This document shows positions 17,500 through 26,590 of a stretch of 64,000 nucleotides of DNA, in pieces. Position 1 is the first letter of the stretch. The number at the start of each line of letters is the position of its first letter. A program made the position numbers and the translations under genes. Origin of the DNA: Haloferula luteola (GTDB lineage Bacteria > Verrucomicrobiota > Verrucomicrobiia > Verrucomicrobiales > Akkermansiaceae); the NCBI RefSeq assembly GCF_014201715.1, contig NZ_JACHFD010000010.1, positions 62,001 to 126,000 on the forward strand, written 5' to 3'. The notes under the pieces were generated by a model, which had not been told where the DNA came from, ran no database searches, and worked only from the letters and a program-made list of their open reading frames with translations.

Positions 17500-18502
17500 C
17501 TTGATGTTTTCCTCCGCCGCCATTTTGGGGACGGGCTCTTTCGGCACCGCCCTCGCTCATCTCATCGGTCAAAAGCTGCATGAAGTGGTGCTCGTCGGCC
17601 GCGACGCCGCAGTCGTCGAGGCCATCAATCAAACCCATCACAATCCCCGCTACCTCGCCGGCGCCAGCCTGCCACCGAGCGTGGTCGCCACCACCGAATT
17701 GCAAGATGCCGTTCGTCATCCCTTGATTGTCTTTGGAGTCCCCACCTCGGCCACTCGACAAGTCGCCCATTCGCTCGCCCAACATGGCCTGCCCGAGACC
17801 ACCGTCCTTCTCTCCTGCGCCAAGGGCATCGAACGCGGCACCGGTGACCGCATGAGCGTCATTCTTCGAGAAGAGTGCCCGGCCAACCCCATTGCGGTCC
17901 TCTCCGGCCCCAACCACGCTGAAGAAATCTCCCAAGACCTCGCCACCTGTGCCGTGATCGGTTGCCGGGACGAACAACTCGCCACCCTGCTTCAGCAACT
18001 CTTCACCGCTCCACATTTCCGCAGCTATACCAGCGATGACCTCGCCGGCATCGAACTCGGCGGCGCCATCAAAAACGTCTACGCCATCGCTGCCGGAATC
18101 ACTCTCGGCCTCGGCTTGGGTGACAATGCCATCGCCGCCCTCGTCACTCGCGCCCTCGCTGAGATGACTCGCCTCGGCACCCACCTCGGAGGACGCATCG
18201 AGACCTTCGCCGGCCTTTCTGGAGTGGGCGATCTCATTGCCACCTGCTTCTCAGAACACTCCCGAAACCACCGCGTCGGTAAGGCCCTCGGCGAAGGTCA
18301 GTCACTCGACGATGCCGTCAATAGCCTTGGCATGGTCGCAGAAGGCGTCCCCAACACTCTTTCCATCTACGAAGCCGCCCGTACCGCTGGCGTGCGAACC
18401 CCCATCATCGACGCCGTCCACGCAATCCTTTACAAGGACATGCCCGCCGCCAAGGCACTCAGCGAACTCCTCAATCGCGACCCTCGACCAGAAACCGACT
18501 GA
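17492..18502 (+). CDS. gpsA: NAD(P)-dependent glycerol-3-phosphate dehydrogenase
   Basis: Reduces dihydroxyacetone phosphate to glycerol-3-phosphate. The Rossmann motif is ILGTGSFGTALAHL, followed by SCAKGIE, SGPNHAEE, and the substrate-binding block ELGGAIKNVYAIAAGI with the catalytic lysine. The C-terminal part contains FAGLSGVGDLIATC and the SRNHRVGKALGEG helix. I start at MPDLMFSS, which overlaps plsY by eight bases and has AGGA about seven bases upstream, one of the few good Shine-Dalgarno sites here. Starts further upstream inside plsY are less likely. Confidence 0.96.
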   Translation: MPDLMFSSAAILGTGSFGTALAHLIGQKLHEVVLVGRDAAVVEAINQTHHNPRYLAGASLPPSVVATTELQDAVRHPLIVFGVPTSATRQVAHSLAQHGLPETTVLLSCAKGIERGTGDRMSVILREECPANPIAVLSGPNHAEEISQDLATCAVIGCRDEQLATLLQQLFTAPHFRSYTSDDLAGIELGGAIKNVYAIAAGITLGLGLGDNAIAALVTRALAEMTRLGTHLGGRIETFAGLSGVGDLIATCFSEHSRNHRVGKALGEGQSLDDAVNSLGMVAEGVPNTLSIYEAARTAGVRTPIIDAVHAILYKDMPAAKALSELLNRDPRPETD

Positions 18503-18604
18503 TCCGGCTGCCGCGGGCCCGCCGATTGCTATCAGGCCCAAGATTTCACCTGCTCTTCACCCTCTCTTTCTTCTCGCATCCCATTCCGACCGTCGCTCTT
18601 CCCC

Positions 18605-19234
18605 ATGTCTGAAGACCTCGCTCCCACCGCCCCTGAAACTCGTCCAGGACTCATCCGCCGCCTCTATGCCTGGACCATTTCCTGGGCTGATCGCCCCGGC
18701 GGCTCTTGGGCCCTCTTCGCGATCGCATTCGCAGAATCATCCTTTTTCCCAATTCCTCCCGACGTTCTCCTCCTGGCTCTGTGCTTCGGGGCTCGAAAAA
18801 AATGGGCTCGCTATGCCCTGATCTGCACGGCGGGTTCCGTCGTGGGAGGGATCGCCGGATGGTTGATCGGCTGGGGCCTGCGGGAAAGCGTCGCTCTGCC
18901 ACTCCTCAACGCCTTCGATTCCAGTGGCGCCGTCCGCTCTCAAATCGAAGGATGGTATGAAGCATACGGGTTTTGGGGCATCCTCATCGCCGCCATCACG
19001 CCCATCCCCTATAAGGTTTTTACCGTGTTCTCAGGGATGATGACCTACAATCTCCCCATGCTCATCCTCGCCTCGATTCTCGGCCGAGGATTCCGATTTT
19101 TTGTCGTCGCAGGGATCATTCGTCTCTTTGGCCCCAAAGTCCGGCCGTTTATCGAGAAACACCTCGAATGGTGCTTCCTCGCTTTTGGCGTCCTCGTCGT
19201 CGTTGGCATCGTGGCCCTCAAGTTCTTCCACTGA
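18605..19234 (+). CDS. DedA/VTT family membrane protein
   Basis: 209 residues with several hydrophobic segments and the typical features of the SNARE-associated/VTT domain: FAIAFAESSFFPIPPDVLL near residue 40, a glycine-rich second repeat (SVVGGIAGWLIGWGL), and TPIPYKVFTVFSGM with the conserved proline and lysine. This closely resembles the YqaA subgroup. DedA proteins move undecaprenyl phosphate or other phospholipids across the membrane. It stands alone on the plus strand about 100 bases after gpsA. Confidence 0.85.
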   Translation: MSEDLAPTAPETRPGLIRRLYAWTISWADRPGGSWALFAIAFAESSFFPIPPDVLLLALCFGARKKWARYALICTAGSVVGGIAGWLIGWGLRESVALPLLNAFDSSGAVRSQIEGWYEAYGFWGILIAAITPIPYKVFTVFSGMMTYNLPMLILASILGRGFRFFVVAGIIRLFGPKVRPFIEKHLEWCFLAFGVLVVVGIVALKFFH

Positions 19235-19255
19235 GGGCCCCCAGCCCATCTGAAC

Positions 19256-19936
19256 TTATCGGCTGCCACCCGGCTTGGGCTTCTCAAATGTCAGATTGCT
19301 CCGGGATGTCGCCCGGTCTCCGTTCATCGTCGCGACTTCCATCTTCTTTAAGGTCCACTTTCCACCGGGAATCTTCATCACGTCGCTGACTTGGAAGCGC
19401 TTGATGCGTTTGCCTTTGCGGTCAAAGCCCTCCACCTTCATGAAGGCTCCATACTCCTTGTCCACCCACACGTAAACCAAGCCATAGGCCCCCTTGTTCC
19501 CCGGATTGTTCACCCGAATCTTCCAGCAATCCCGGGTGCTGACCCGCTCAGAGCCCTCAAGACTCGGATTCGGCCAGTACAAAAATCGGAAAGACAGGTC
19601 CTCATACGTCAAATCGCTGCTGGCGATCGGCTGCTGCAGTTTGGAATCCGCAAACCGAAGCGTCTTCCCATTCACGATTTCAAACAAATCATACTGCTCA
19701 TCCCCCAGTCGCATGTGAAAACGCTGCGCTCCATTCTCCAACGCGAACTGGATATCCTTCTCCCGGAGAAACAACGAAACATCCGTGTCCTTCTTCTTCC
19801 CGTCGATTTCCCCCCTGAGATCCGCGTTCTGGAGCGTCGCACCAATCCTGACTCGCTCCATGATCTGCTCCGCAGACTGTGAAAATGCCGGTGCCACCAA
19901 TGCAGCAACGGCCAAAATCGGAAAAATCTTCTTCAT
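19256..19936 (-). CDS. LolA-like outer-membrane lipoprotein-sorting protein
   Basis: A 226-residue secreted protein: signal peptide MKKIFPILAVAALVAPAFSQ, then a beta-rich domain with the organisation of the LolA/LolB-like fold (VSLFLREKDIQFAL, FRFLYWPNPSLEG, CWKIRV, YGLVYVWVDKEYGAFMKVEGFD, GKWTLKKMEVATMNGDRAT). This shape is found in proteins annotated as outer-membrane lipoprotein-sorting protein in Verrucomicrobia and Planctomycetes. A run of G lies just before the ATG. Longer in-frame starts upstream are rejected because they bury the signal peptide. It lies directly downstream of the PqiC-like gene of the MCE cluster on the same strand. Confidence 0.72.
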   Translation of the reverse strand: MKKIFPILAVAALVAPAFSQSAEQIMERVRIGATLQNADLRGEIDGKKKDTDVSLFLREKDIQFALENGAQRFHMRLGDEQYDLFEIVNGKTLRFADSKLQQPIASSDLTYEDLSFRFLYWPNPSLEGSERVSTRDCWKIRVNNPGNKGAYGLVYVWVDKEYGAFMKVEGFDRKGKRIKRFQVSDVMKIPGGKWTLKKMEVATMNGDRATSRSNLTFEKPKPGGSR

Positions 19937-20001
19937 GCCCCCAAGCATCCCGCAAAATCCCGGCCGCGCAAGCGATCTCCCTGTCGGCCAGTCCCCCGCA
20001 C

Positions 20002-20598
20002 CTAGCGAAGCAAGTCCCGGGCAATCCGAAGGTTGAGGCGATCCAGACACCGGTTCATCGCAGCGACCGTCGCCTCCGCATGATCCGCAGCCCCCTGAAC
20101 CTCCGCCACCTGCTCTGTGTAATCAAAAGATCGATTGCTCACCGCACCTTCTTCTCCCATCTGCCGGATGGCATAAATCCCCTCCAATCGGACCGCCCCG
20201 TCACTGCCTCGCTCAAACTGGGTCAATTCCACGTCAAGGGTCGCTCGCGCCCCCCCACTGCGCGCCAACTCACTGTCCAGCGCCACAATTTGCGAAGTAC
20301 CTAACAAGCGACGCAAACTTGCAGCCATGTTTCGCGCGATCTCCTTGTCGAGCGACTCACCCCACAATTTTCGATCGAAAACTTCCAGGGCATTCGCATC
20401 GGTTCGATAAACCAGCTCTTCCCGATCGAGGTATCCAGGAATCCTCACAGAGCGGATGTGCGCACGCAGCTCAGGGCGATGCCCAACCGGATTCGAAGCC
20501 GTTACCTGAAAGGCATAGTAGTTCCGGTCGTCTTTCGATTTGAACATCAGTGCGCACGATGGCAGTGCAGCGAAGCAGAGAATCAACAGGCGTTTCAT
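20002..20598 (-). CDS. PqiC-like outer-membrane lipoprotein of an MCE system
   Basis: About 198 residues. Signal peptide with lipobox LPSC (MKRLLILCFAALPSC), then a beta-alpha domain of the ABC-type transport auxiliary (PqiC/DUF330) type: YYAFQVTAS, VRIPGYLDREELVYR, NALEVFDRKLWGESLD, IARNMAASLRRLLG and the VELTQFERGSDG strand. PqiC-type lipoproteins connect MCE protein tubes to the outer membrane. I start at MKRLL; ten codons upstream there is another ATG whose product would lack a proper signal peptide. It follows the MlaD-like gene and closes the transporter operon. Confidence 0.82.
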   Translation of the reverse strand: MKRLLILCFAALPSCALMFKSKDDRNYYAFQVTASNPVGHRPELRAHIRSVRIPGYLDREELVYRTDANALEVFDRKLWGESLDKEIARNMAASLRRLLGTSQIVALDSELARSGGARATLDVELTQFERGSDGAVRLEGIYAIRQMGEEGAVSNRSFDYTEQVAEVQGAADHAEATVAAMNRCLDRLNLRIARDLLR

Positions 20599-20624
20599 GG
20601 CGATAACATGGGGATGCGAAAACC

Positions 20625-21626
20625 TCACTCGCGACCAGAGAGTATCGATTCCGGATGGCGTTTGAGAAAATCGGCCAATTCCGTCCAGGCATCGGCCGTT
20701 CGCCTGAACTCCTTGAGCACATCATTGATCCGGGTCACCGCCACTCCGTCATTCGAAGTGAAGTCCTCAAGATTCTCCGCCACTCCGTCAATTCGGGCCA
20801 TGCTCTCGTTCGCCTTCTCCAAAGTCTCCCGGAACTCGCCCGCAATGGGATCCAACTCGCGATCCAGAGTCGCCGACGCGCTCTTCAAACTCGCCATCGC
20901 TTCCTTCAAATCGTTCACCGCGGTTTTCAGCTCTGGGTTGCCCACCACCTTATGAAGATCCTCCGTCACCTCGAGAAGCCCTCGGTTGATTCCTTCTACA
21001 TCCAAGGCATCCACCTTGCCCTCCGTCGTTTTCACCAACGACCCGATCTCGTCAAACAACTCACTGAAATTGATGTTACCAATCTTGTCCAAACTCTGGG
21101 AAATCGTCTCCAACAGCTTGTCAATCGTCGCTGGCACCGTGGGAATCTGAACCAGATCGGGCCGCAGCGACGGCTCATACTGAAAGCCCTTCTCTCCGGG
21201 TAGGAAATCGAGCTCCACAAACAAAGCCCCCGTCACGAAGCTCTCCTGATTCAGGCGCCCACGCAATCCACGGGCCACCAACCGTTCCTGATCCTCTCTC
21301 TCCTCGAAGTCGAAAGCATCCTCATGGTCAGGATTGATCCGGCGGACCCTCTTTTCGTCGATCGCGATCACCACCGGAACGATCTTCTGATTCGTCCGCG
21401 GGTCGATCTGAATGGAAATGTCCTCCACCTCACCGAGCGATACCCCCCCAATTCTCACATCGGACCCCACTGCCAGTCCATTGGCGTCCCCTTGAAAATA
21501 CAAAATGAAATGTTGCTCCTCACGGAACCACTTGCCGCTCCCCACTGCAATCAGCGCCAAGGCGGCAATCACGATGGCTCCAGTGACGAACATCCCAATA
21601 GCGGTGGGGTTAACTTTGTGACTCAT
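20625..21626 (-). CDS. MCE (MlaD-like) substrate-binding protein
   Basis: One N-terminal membrane helix (IGMFVTGAIVIAALALIAVG), then an MCE domain (FRGDANGL-type start, YFQGDANGLAVGSDVRIGGV, SIQIDPRTNQ). A long helical C-terminus follows with low-complexity coiled-coil segments (LLETISQSLDKIGNI, ELFDEIGSLV and further). MCE proteins form hexameric rings or tubes that carry phospholipids across the periplasm. The start is the ATG giving MSHKVNPTA. A TTG four codons earlier is inside the end of the ATPase gene and is not needed. The ATPase gene ends eight bases upstream. Confidence 0.9.
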   Translation of the reverse strand: MSHKVNPTAIGMFVTGAIVIAALALIAVGSGKWFREEQHFILYFQGDANGLAVGSDVRIGGVSLGEVEDISIQIDPRTNQKIVPVVIAIDEKRVRRINPDHEDAFDFEEREDQERLVARGLRGRLNQESFVTGALFVELDFLPGEKGFQYEPSLRPDLVQIPTVPATIDKLLETISQSLDKIGNINFSELFDEIGSLVKTTEGKVDALDVEGINRGLLEVTEDLHKVVGNPELKTAVNDLKEAMASLKSASATLDRELDPIAGEFRETLEKANESMARIDGVAENLEDFTSNDGVAVTRINDVLKEFRRTADAWTELADFLKRHPESILSGRE

Positions 21627-21634
21627 GGCAAAAT

Positions 21635-22414
21635 TCAAGAAGAGCAGGGAACGGGGCCGTCGCCTCGATTGAGAAATTCACGCACTTGCGGCAAATCCGA
21701 TCGCTCCTTGAGCTCACGTGGATCTCCGATCACCGCCTGCGTCTTGGTCGTGACATCGAGAAAAATCGCCCGCTTCGCGATGCTCAACAAACTGGCCAAC
21801 TCATGCGTTACCAGCACCACTGTCCGGTCCATACTTTCGCTGATTTGCACAATCAGTTCGTCCAACCTCCGCGAGGTGATCGGATCCAGCCCAGCCGAAG
21901 GCTCATCGAAAAAAAGCACTTCAGGATCCAGGGCCATCGCCCGTGCAAATGCGGCCCGCTTCTTCATGCCTCCGCTGATATCCGCAGGATAATACGACTC
22001 GAATCCCGACAACCCTACCAACGCGAGCTTGTAGCGAACCAACTCCGCAATCTCAGACGCCCGCAGATCCGTATACTCCTCCAATGGCATCGCCACATTC
22101 TCAGCCAAGGTCAGTGCGCTCCAAAGTGCCCCTGACTGATAGAGCACCCCAAAACCGCGCATGATTTGCGCCCTCCGGTCCTGGGGAGCCCGCGTAAAGC
22201 TCTCCCCGTGATAGAGAACCTCACCGCGAGCCGGTTCATTCAACCCGATCAAATGCCGTAACAAGGTGCTCTTCCCACACCCCGATCCCCCCATGATCGC
22301 GAAAATCTCGCCCTTCTCGATCGAGAAATTGAGATCCTTCATGATGACCTTGGAGCCATAGGCCATGGTCAGATTCCTCACCTCGATCTGGGGAGCTTCT
22401 TCGATCATCTCCAT
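21635..22414 (-). CDS. MCE transporter ATPase (MlaF-like)
   Basis: ABC ATPase of about 259 residues: Walker A MGGSGCGKSTLL, Q-loop VLYQSGALWSALT, a signature segment DISGGMKKRAAFARAM, Walker B EVLFFDEPSAGLDP, and the H-loop VTHEL. The degenerate signature (SGGMKKR instead of SGGQ) and the SGALWSALT Q-loop are characteristic of MlaF-like ATPases. It starts one base after the permease stop codon and runs into the MCE gene. The product energises phospholipid transport. Confidence 0.92.
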   Translation of the reverse strand: MEMIEEAPQIEVRNLTMAYGSKVIMKDLNFSIEKGEIFAIMGGSGCGKSTLLRHLIGLNEPARGEVLYHGESFTRAPQDRRAQIMRGFGVLYQSGALWSALTLAENVAMPLEEYTDLRASEIAELVRYKLALVGLSGFESYYPADISGGMKKRAAFARAMALDPEVLFFDEPSAGLDPITSRRLDELIVQISESMDRTVVLVTHELASLLSIAKRAIFLDVTTKTQAVIGDPRELKERSDLPQVREFLNRGDGPVPCSS

Positions 22415-22415
22415 A

Positions 22416-23576
22416 TCAGATATCCAATACAGTGAACAAAACGGCGAACAGGGAGTCGATGACAATGATCGCCGTGATGGACGTCACCACCGCACGAGTC
22501 GTCGCCATTCCCACTGCCGTCGAGCTATTGCCGCATTGCATCCCTCGCAAACATCCGGCTCCCGCAATCACAATCCCAAAGGCCACACTCTTGATCACTC
22601 CCAGCGACATCTGCGTCAGATCGAGCCGCGCCACCGTCTGATGGTAGTAGACGAGAGCCGGAATACCCGACAACCACGAAACCAACAATCCTCCCACAAT
22701 GCCCACAATGTTCGAATAAATCGTCAACAAGGGCAGCATCAAAATCAGCGCGAGCATCCGCGGCAACACTAAGAAATCAAAAGGCTTGAAGCCGAACGTC
22801 ACCAAAGCGTCCACCTCCTGATTGACCTTCATCGATCCAATCTGCGCAGCAAAAGCCGCTCCCGTTCGCCCGCTCATGATGATCGCCGTCATCACGCAAC
22901 CCATCTCCCGGACCATCGCGATCGCCACCAAATCCGCCACATAAATCGAGGCCCCGAACGCATCCAACTGCGCCTTGCCCACAAATGCGAAAATCATCCC
23001 GATCAGCACACTGATCAGCGAAACGATGGGCAGCGCCTCCGAACCACAACCCTGAACCGTCGTCCAAAGATCCTGCTTCCGGAAAATGGCTCGCCCACGC
23101 AAGAGACGCCCAACAGACAACACCGCCTCCCCGACAAAATGCATCACATCGAGGAATGCATCATACTTCTCGATCGTCGCTTCCCCGACCCGCGAAAAGA
23201 AGTCTCTCTCCCTTTCCCGCTCCGCCCTCGATTTGTCCTCAGGAACGCAAAGAGCCAATTGGAGCAACCGACTGACTCCCTCCTGACTCCGCGCACGATA
23301 GTCCACCTCCAAACCTCTTTCCCGTGCCTTTCGAACCACGGCGAAAAGAAGCGAAACCAACGACGCGTCGTAAGCGGAAACCCCTTGAGTATCGAGCTCC
23401 AGTCGAGCACCCGCAGCCAGCCCCGCCAGTCCCCCAAACACCTCCTCTGAATCCGGTCGCGCCTGCTGCAAAGTCCAAGGGCCCGAAATACACAACAACC
23501 GCCCTTCCTCGGTGTCGGTCCACTTCAAGCTGACAGGCGATTCCTTCACACTTCTCGAGGGGCAGTCATGGGCCAT
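22416..23576 (-). CDS. MCE transporter permease (MlaE-like) with STAS-like N-terminus
   Basis: About 386 residues. The C-terminal about 250 residues are a MlaE permease: LPIVSLISVLIGMIFAFVGKAQL, the REMGCVMTAIIMSGRTGAAFAAQIGS block, FKPFDFLVLPRMLALILMLPLL and the CLRGMQC-like end. In front of it, residues 15-115 look like a STAS/anti-sigma-factor-antagonist-type domain (LLCISGPWTLQQA, LELDTQGVSAYDASLVSLL, AVVRKARERGLEVDY). MlaB-type STAS partners are usually separate proteins; the fusion also occurs in other phyla. It is the first gene of the four-gene MCE operon. Confidence 0.9.
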   Translation of the reverse strand: MAHDCPSRSVKESPVSLKWTDTEEGRLLCISGPWTLQQARPDSEEVFGGLAGLAAGARLELDTQGVSAYDASLVSLLFAVVRKARERGLEVDYRARSQEGVSRLLQLALCVPEDKSRAERERERDFFSRVGEATIEKYDAFLDVMHFVGEAVLSVGRLLRGRAIFRKQDLWTTVQGCGSEALPIVSLISVLIGMIFAFVGKAQLDAFGASIYVADLVAIAMVREMGCVMTAIIMSGRTGAAFAAQIGSMKVNQEVDALVTFGFKPFDFLVLPRMLALILMLPLLTIYSNIVGIVGGLLVSWLSGIPALVYYHQTVARLDLTQMSLGVIKSVAFGIVIAGAGCLRGMQCGNSSTAVGMATTRAVVTSITAIIVIDSLFAVLFTVLDI

Positions 23577-23728
23577 GCAGGATTCCCAGAATCTCCGCAC
23601 CCCTCATTGCTAGAAGAAGCCCACCAAAGAAACAAGCGGGATTCCACCCCAAGCTATCCGGACCCCTCCCCAGCAAAATCTCAGATCTCGATGCCATCTT
23701 CAGACATCGGCGAACGAGACCAGACGAC

Positions 23729-26161
23729 CTACTGCATCGCCTCCGGAGGGCACAGCAGAACACTCCAAATGCAATGCGTCGGACCATTTTCGATCCGAAT
23801 CAACATCTTGTTGTAGCCTTTGTGGAAATGCACGCGGCGATAACCTTCTCCGAGGTTCCAAGCCGATTGACCACGGTCCTGCCAGATCAATTGATCATTC
23901 AGCCAGACACTCGCCGCATCGTCACTCGCCACCGCAATCAACATATCGCGATCATTCTCGAACCAAACCTCGGTGTATGCGTAATACGTACTCGCCCCAA
24001 ACACATGAGGAGGCTGGCACCGTACCGAATCACTCTGATAGAACTCCCAACGCAACTCTCTCTGCGGATGATCCGGCTGATCCGAAAATTTTCCATCACG
24101 GTAAACGGCGTCGAAATCGATCTCTTCCTCTGGAGGATGCTTCTCCTCGAAGTCCACATCTCCATGATTCTCCCACGGCCCGACCAAATACCACGTATCC
24201 AGATACAACCACCCACTTCGTAAACTCTTCTCCGTAAAACGTCGGCCGGGCAAAGCCTTGGCCATGATCGCACCCTGATCGAGACGGATCGTCTCTCGCT
24301 TCCCCTGGGAAGCTGCCATGTTTGCACCCTCCCCGCTGAAATCGCCGCGCATCCCCGACGAAGTTCCCCCCACGCCCCCACCTCCAGTCATGTCGACCAC
24401 CACCCCATAGTCATTTTGAGAACGTGCCGCCTCCACTCGCGCAGCACTCCTAGCAAAAGCATTGCCATCGAACTCGCGCGACTGCGTCAAGGATCGTTGC
24501 CCAGACGTCTCCAACAGACCGCGCGCCCGCGAGGCCATATCCTCTACCTCCTGAACTGCCTGATGGAGATGGTCTCGATACGCGCCGAGTTCCCCCACGG
24601 TTTCAGGCAACGGTTCATACCTCTCCAATTCAACGCTCAGGTCGGGACGCTCCGGTACATAAACCTGCGCACCACCACGAGATTCGGCATAACTCTGGTT
24701 CTCCGTCACCGCTTGAGACACCGCACTCACGTCAGCATAAGCCTCGCTCAACTGCTGCTCGATACCGCTCGCCTCCTCGTAAAGCTCCGCAGGAGTCGCG
24801 TTCTCCGACGTCCTCGCTGGGTGCATCTTGTCCGCTACTGAGCTTTCCGTATCATTCATCTCCGCCAAGTCCGTCAAGGACTCCAGTCCCGCGAGACTCT
24901 TATCCATCGCCTCAGCCGCCCGCTTCGATTCATACAGCTCGCCCCTCACATCGTGCAAATCGGGAATCTCCTCCAAGCGTTCGTCCAATCTTGCTTGGAG
25001 CGCCTTCAACTCCTCCCGGAAGCCCTCGGCATTCTCAGGAGAGGGAACCTCTCTCGCAACATGCTCCGCAAGATCCTCCGCCATCTTTCTCGCCGAACCG
25101 TCCATCGTCGTTCCCCCACTGAAGAAACCCGCAGCCAGGTGCCCGTCCGACTGCGTCACGTCCCGGCCATCCACGTAAATCCGCGCCACGCTGGCCATTT
25201 TGTCGATCACCACCGCCACCTCGTGCCAGACTCCGAATCCCAAGGCATCCGGCAACGATCGAGTCTCCTGACCCATCGACTCCTCGTCGCTGGTAGAAAT
25301 CACAATTTGTCCACCCTTCGCCTCTCTCTCCGCCGCTTCCACAAACACCCGAAACCCACTTTGATTCTCACCCGAATGGCTGTTGGCAAACAACACCTGC
25401 GGCCGCTCAACCTTGGCCTCCAAACAAACCATCGCCACCACCGAGAACGCATCCCCCAAATCGATTGGCCAAAACTCCGCGCGAGAATTCACCCCGTTCC
25501 CTAACAAAACCTGTCCCCCTCTTTCGGGACTCTCCACCAATTGGGCATCGCGATCCAGAAACCCTTCGCGCCCCGTCACCCCATCCTTCAAATCCCCGTC
25601 GAACGAGAAACCATGCAGGGGCACCGCCTCGAACGGAGGAGCCAACGCAGCGCCAAACAGCATCACCTCGTCCAACTGACCTTTGGCACTGCGTTCATAA
25701 CCATTTTGGTATCCCCCAACCACAAAGTTGCGCCGACCCATGTTTTCAACGGCACGCCCCACATGCAACTTGAGGACCTCGGCCTCCCGCTTGAAGTCGA
25801 TTTGAGCATGCGCAAGGATGTCCCTCTGCTGGCGCTTCTTCAGTTCCGAAAGTTCACGATGCTGCCGCTCAAGAATCTCATCCCGCAATCGCCGGAGCTC
25901 CTCAACCTCCCGACGAAGCTTCTCCTTCTTCGTCACCTCCACCTCTTTCTTCAACTTCAACGCGGTCTTCTCATCCAGCTTTTGACGTTCCCGTTTCAAC
26001 CGATCGTGCTCCTGCCGCGCCAACTCCCGTTGCCGAACCTCCTCCGTCCGCTCGGCCTCCTTGACCGTATCAAACCGCATCCGCGTCTTCATCCACGGAG
26101 CCAGCAAGCCCAGCAAAATCGCGTGCAGCACAATCGAGAGAATGAACACCTTCTTCATCAT
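23729..26161 (-). CDS. 810-residue membrane-anchored coiled-coil protein with LamG-like and beta-sandwich domains
   Basis: Last gene of the ExbB-ExbD-ExbD operon; its ATG follows the ExbD stop directly. Residues 5-22 form a membrane helix (FILSIVLHAILLGLL). Residues 32-130 are a charged coiled coil. Residues 145-360 contain LamG/ConA-lectin motifs in unusual order (see findings): first GQLDEVMLFGAAL, later GFSFDGDLKDGVTG, SVVAMVCLEA, WHEVAVVIDK and ARIYVDG. A second helical region covers about 375-600, then a Gly-rich link (DMTGGGGVGG). Residues 650-805 form a C-terminal beta-sandwich (WYLVGPWEN, WFENDRDMLIAVASDDAASVW, GYNKMLIRIENG) of the sugar-binding/PA14-like type. No enzymatic motif. It takes the place of TonB or TolA in the operon. 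Confidence 0.72.
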   Translation of the reverse strand: MMKKVFILSIVLHAILLGLLAPWMKTRMRFDTVKEAERTEEVRQRELARQEHDRLKRERQKLDEKTALKLKKEVEVTKKEKLRREVEELRRLRDEILERQHRELSELKKRQQRDILAHAQIDFKREAEVLKLHVGRAVENMGRRNFVVGGYQNGYERSAKGQLDEVMLFGAALAPPFEAVPLHGFSFDGDLKDGVTGREGFLDRDAQLVESPERGGQVLLGNGVNSRAEFWPIDLGDAFSVVAMVCLEAKVERPQVLFANSHSGENQSGFRVFVEAAEREAKGGQIVISTSDEESMGQETRSLPDALGFGVWHEVAVVIDKMASVARIYVDGRDVTQSDGHLAAGFFSGGTTMDGSARKMAEDLAEHVAREVPSPENAEGFREELKALQARLDERLEEIPDLHDVRGELYESKRAAEAMDKSLAGLESLTDLAEMNDTESSVADKMHPARTSENATPAELYEEASGIEQQLSEAYADVSAVSQAVTENQSYAESRGGAQVYVPERPDLSVELERYEPLPETVGELGAYRDHLHQAVQEVEDMASRARGLLETSGQRSLTQSREFDGNAFARSAARVEAARSQNDYGVVVDMTGGGGVGGTSSGMRGDFSGEGANMAASQGKRETIRLDQGAIMAKALPGRRFTEKSLRSGWLYLDTWYLVGPWENHGDVDFEEKHPPEEEIDFDAVYRDGKFSDQPDHPQRELRWEFYQSDSVRCQPPHVFGASTYYAYTEVWFENDRDMLIAVASDDAASVWLNDQLIWQDRGQSAWNLGEGYRRVHFHKGYNKMLIRIENGPTHCIWSVLLCPPEAMQ

Positions 26162-26584
26162 TCAACGGGCGTTATAGCGATCATCGTAGGTGCGAATGCC
26201 TACATTCGAAAGACCTCGAAATTTGCAAGCATCGAGCATCTCCACCACCTTTTCAAAGGGAGTTTCAAAATGCGCATCAAGCCGAATCCGTTGCTCGGGA
26301 TGGGCACTCGCGATGCTCGCCAACTCAGCATGCAAGTGAGTGCGTGACACGGCTTCGCCCTGCCAGAAAACCTCGCCGCTCTCATTGATTCCAATCACAC
26401 ATTGGTCATCGTCCGGCGGCAACTTCACCGCGGATGATGACTCCGGTGGCACGATATCAATGTCCCGATCCTTCTTCTTGTACATCGTCGCTACCAAGAA
26501 GAAGGTCAGCAATAAAAAGACACAGTCGATCAAGGGCCCGATGGTGACATCAGGTTCGGGTTGGCGGCGGGATCGGAGGCGCAT
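26162..26584 (-). CDS. ExbD/TolR family protein (second copy)
   Basis: 140 residues: short cytoplasmic start (MRLRSRRQPEPDV), then TIGPLIDCVFLLLTFFLVATM as the single membrane helix with the conserved Asp of the PLIDxxFLLL motif. A periplasmic alpha/beta domain follows (CVIGINESGEVFWQG, AHPEQRIRLDAHFETPFEKVVEMLDACK). ExbD-type helices sit inside the ExbB pore and couple proton flow to motion of a partner. The gene lies six bases after the first exbD and its stop abuts the start of the 810-residue protein. Confidence 0.9.
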   Translation of the reverse strand: MRLRSRRQPEPDVTIGPLIDCVFLLLTFFLVATMYKKKDRDIDIVPPESSSAVKLPPDDDQCVIGINESGEVFWQGEAVSRTHLHAELASIASAHPEQRIRLDAHFETPFEKVVEMLDACKFRGLSNVGIRTYDDRYNAR

Positions 26585-26590
26585 GAAAAG

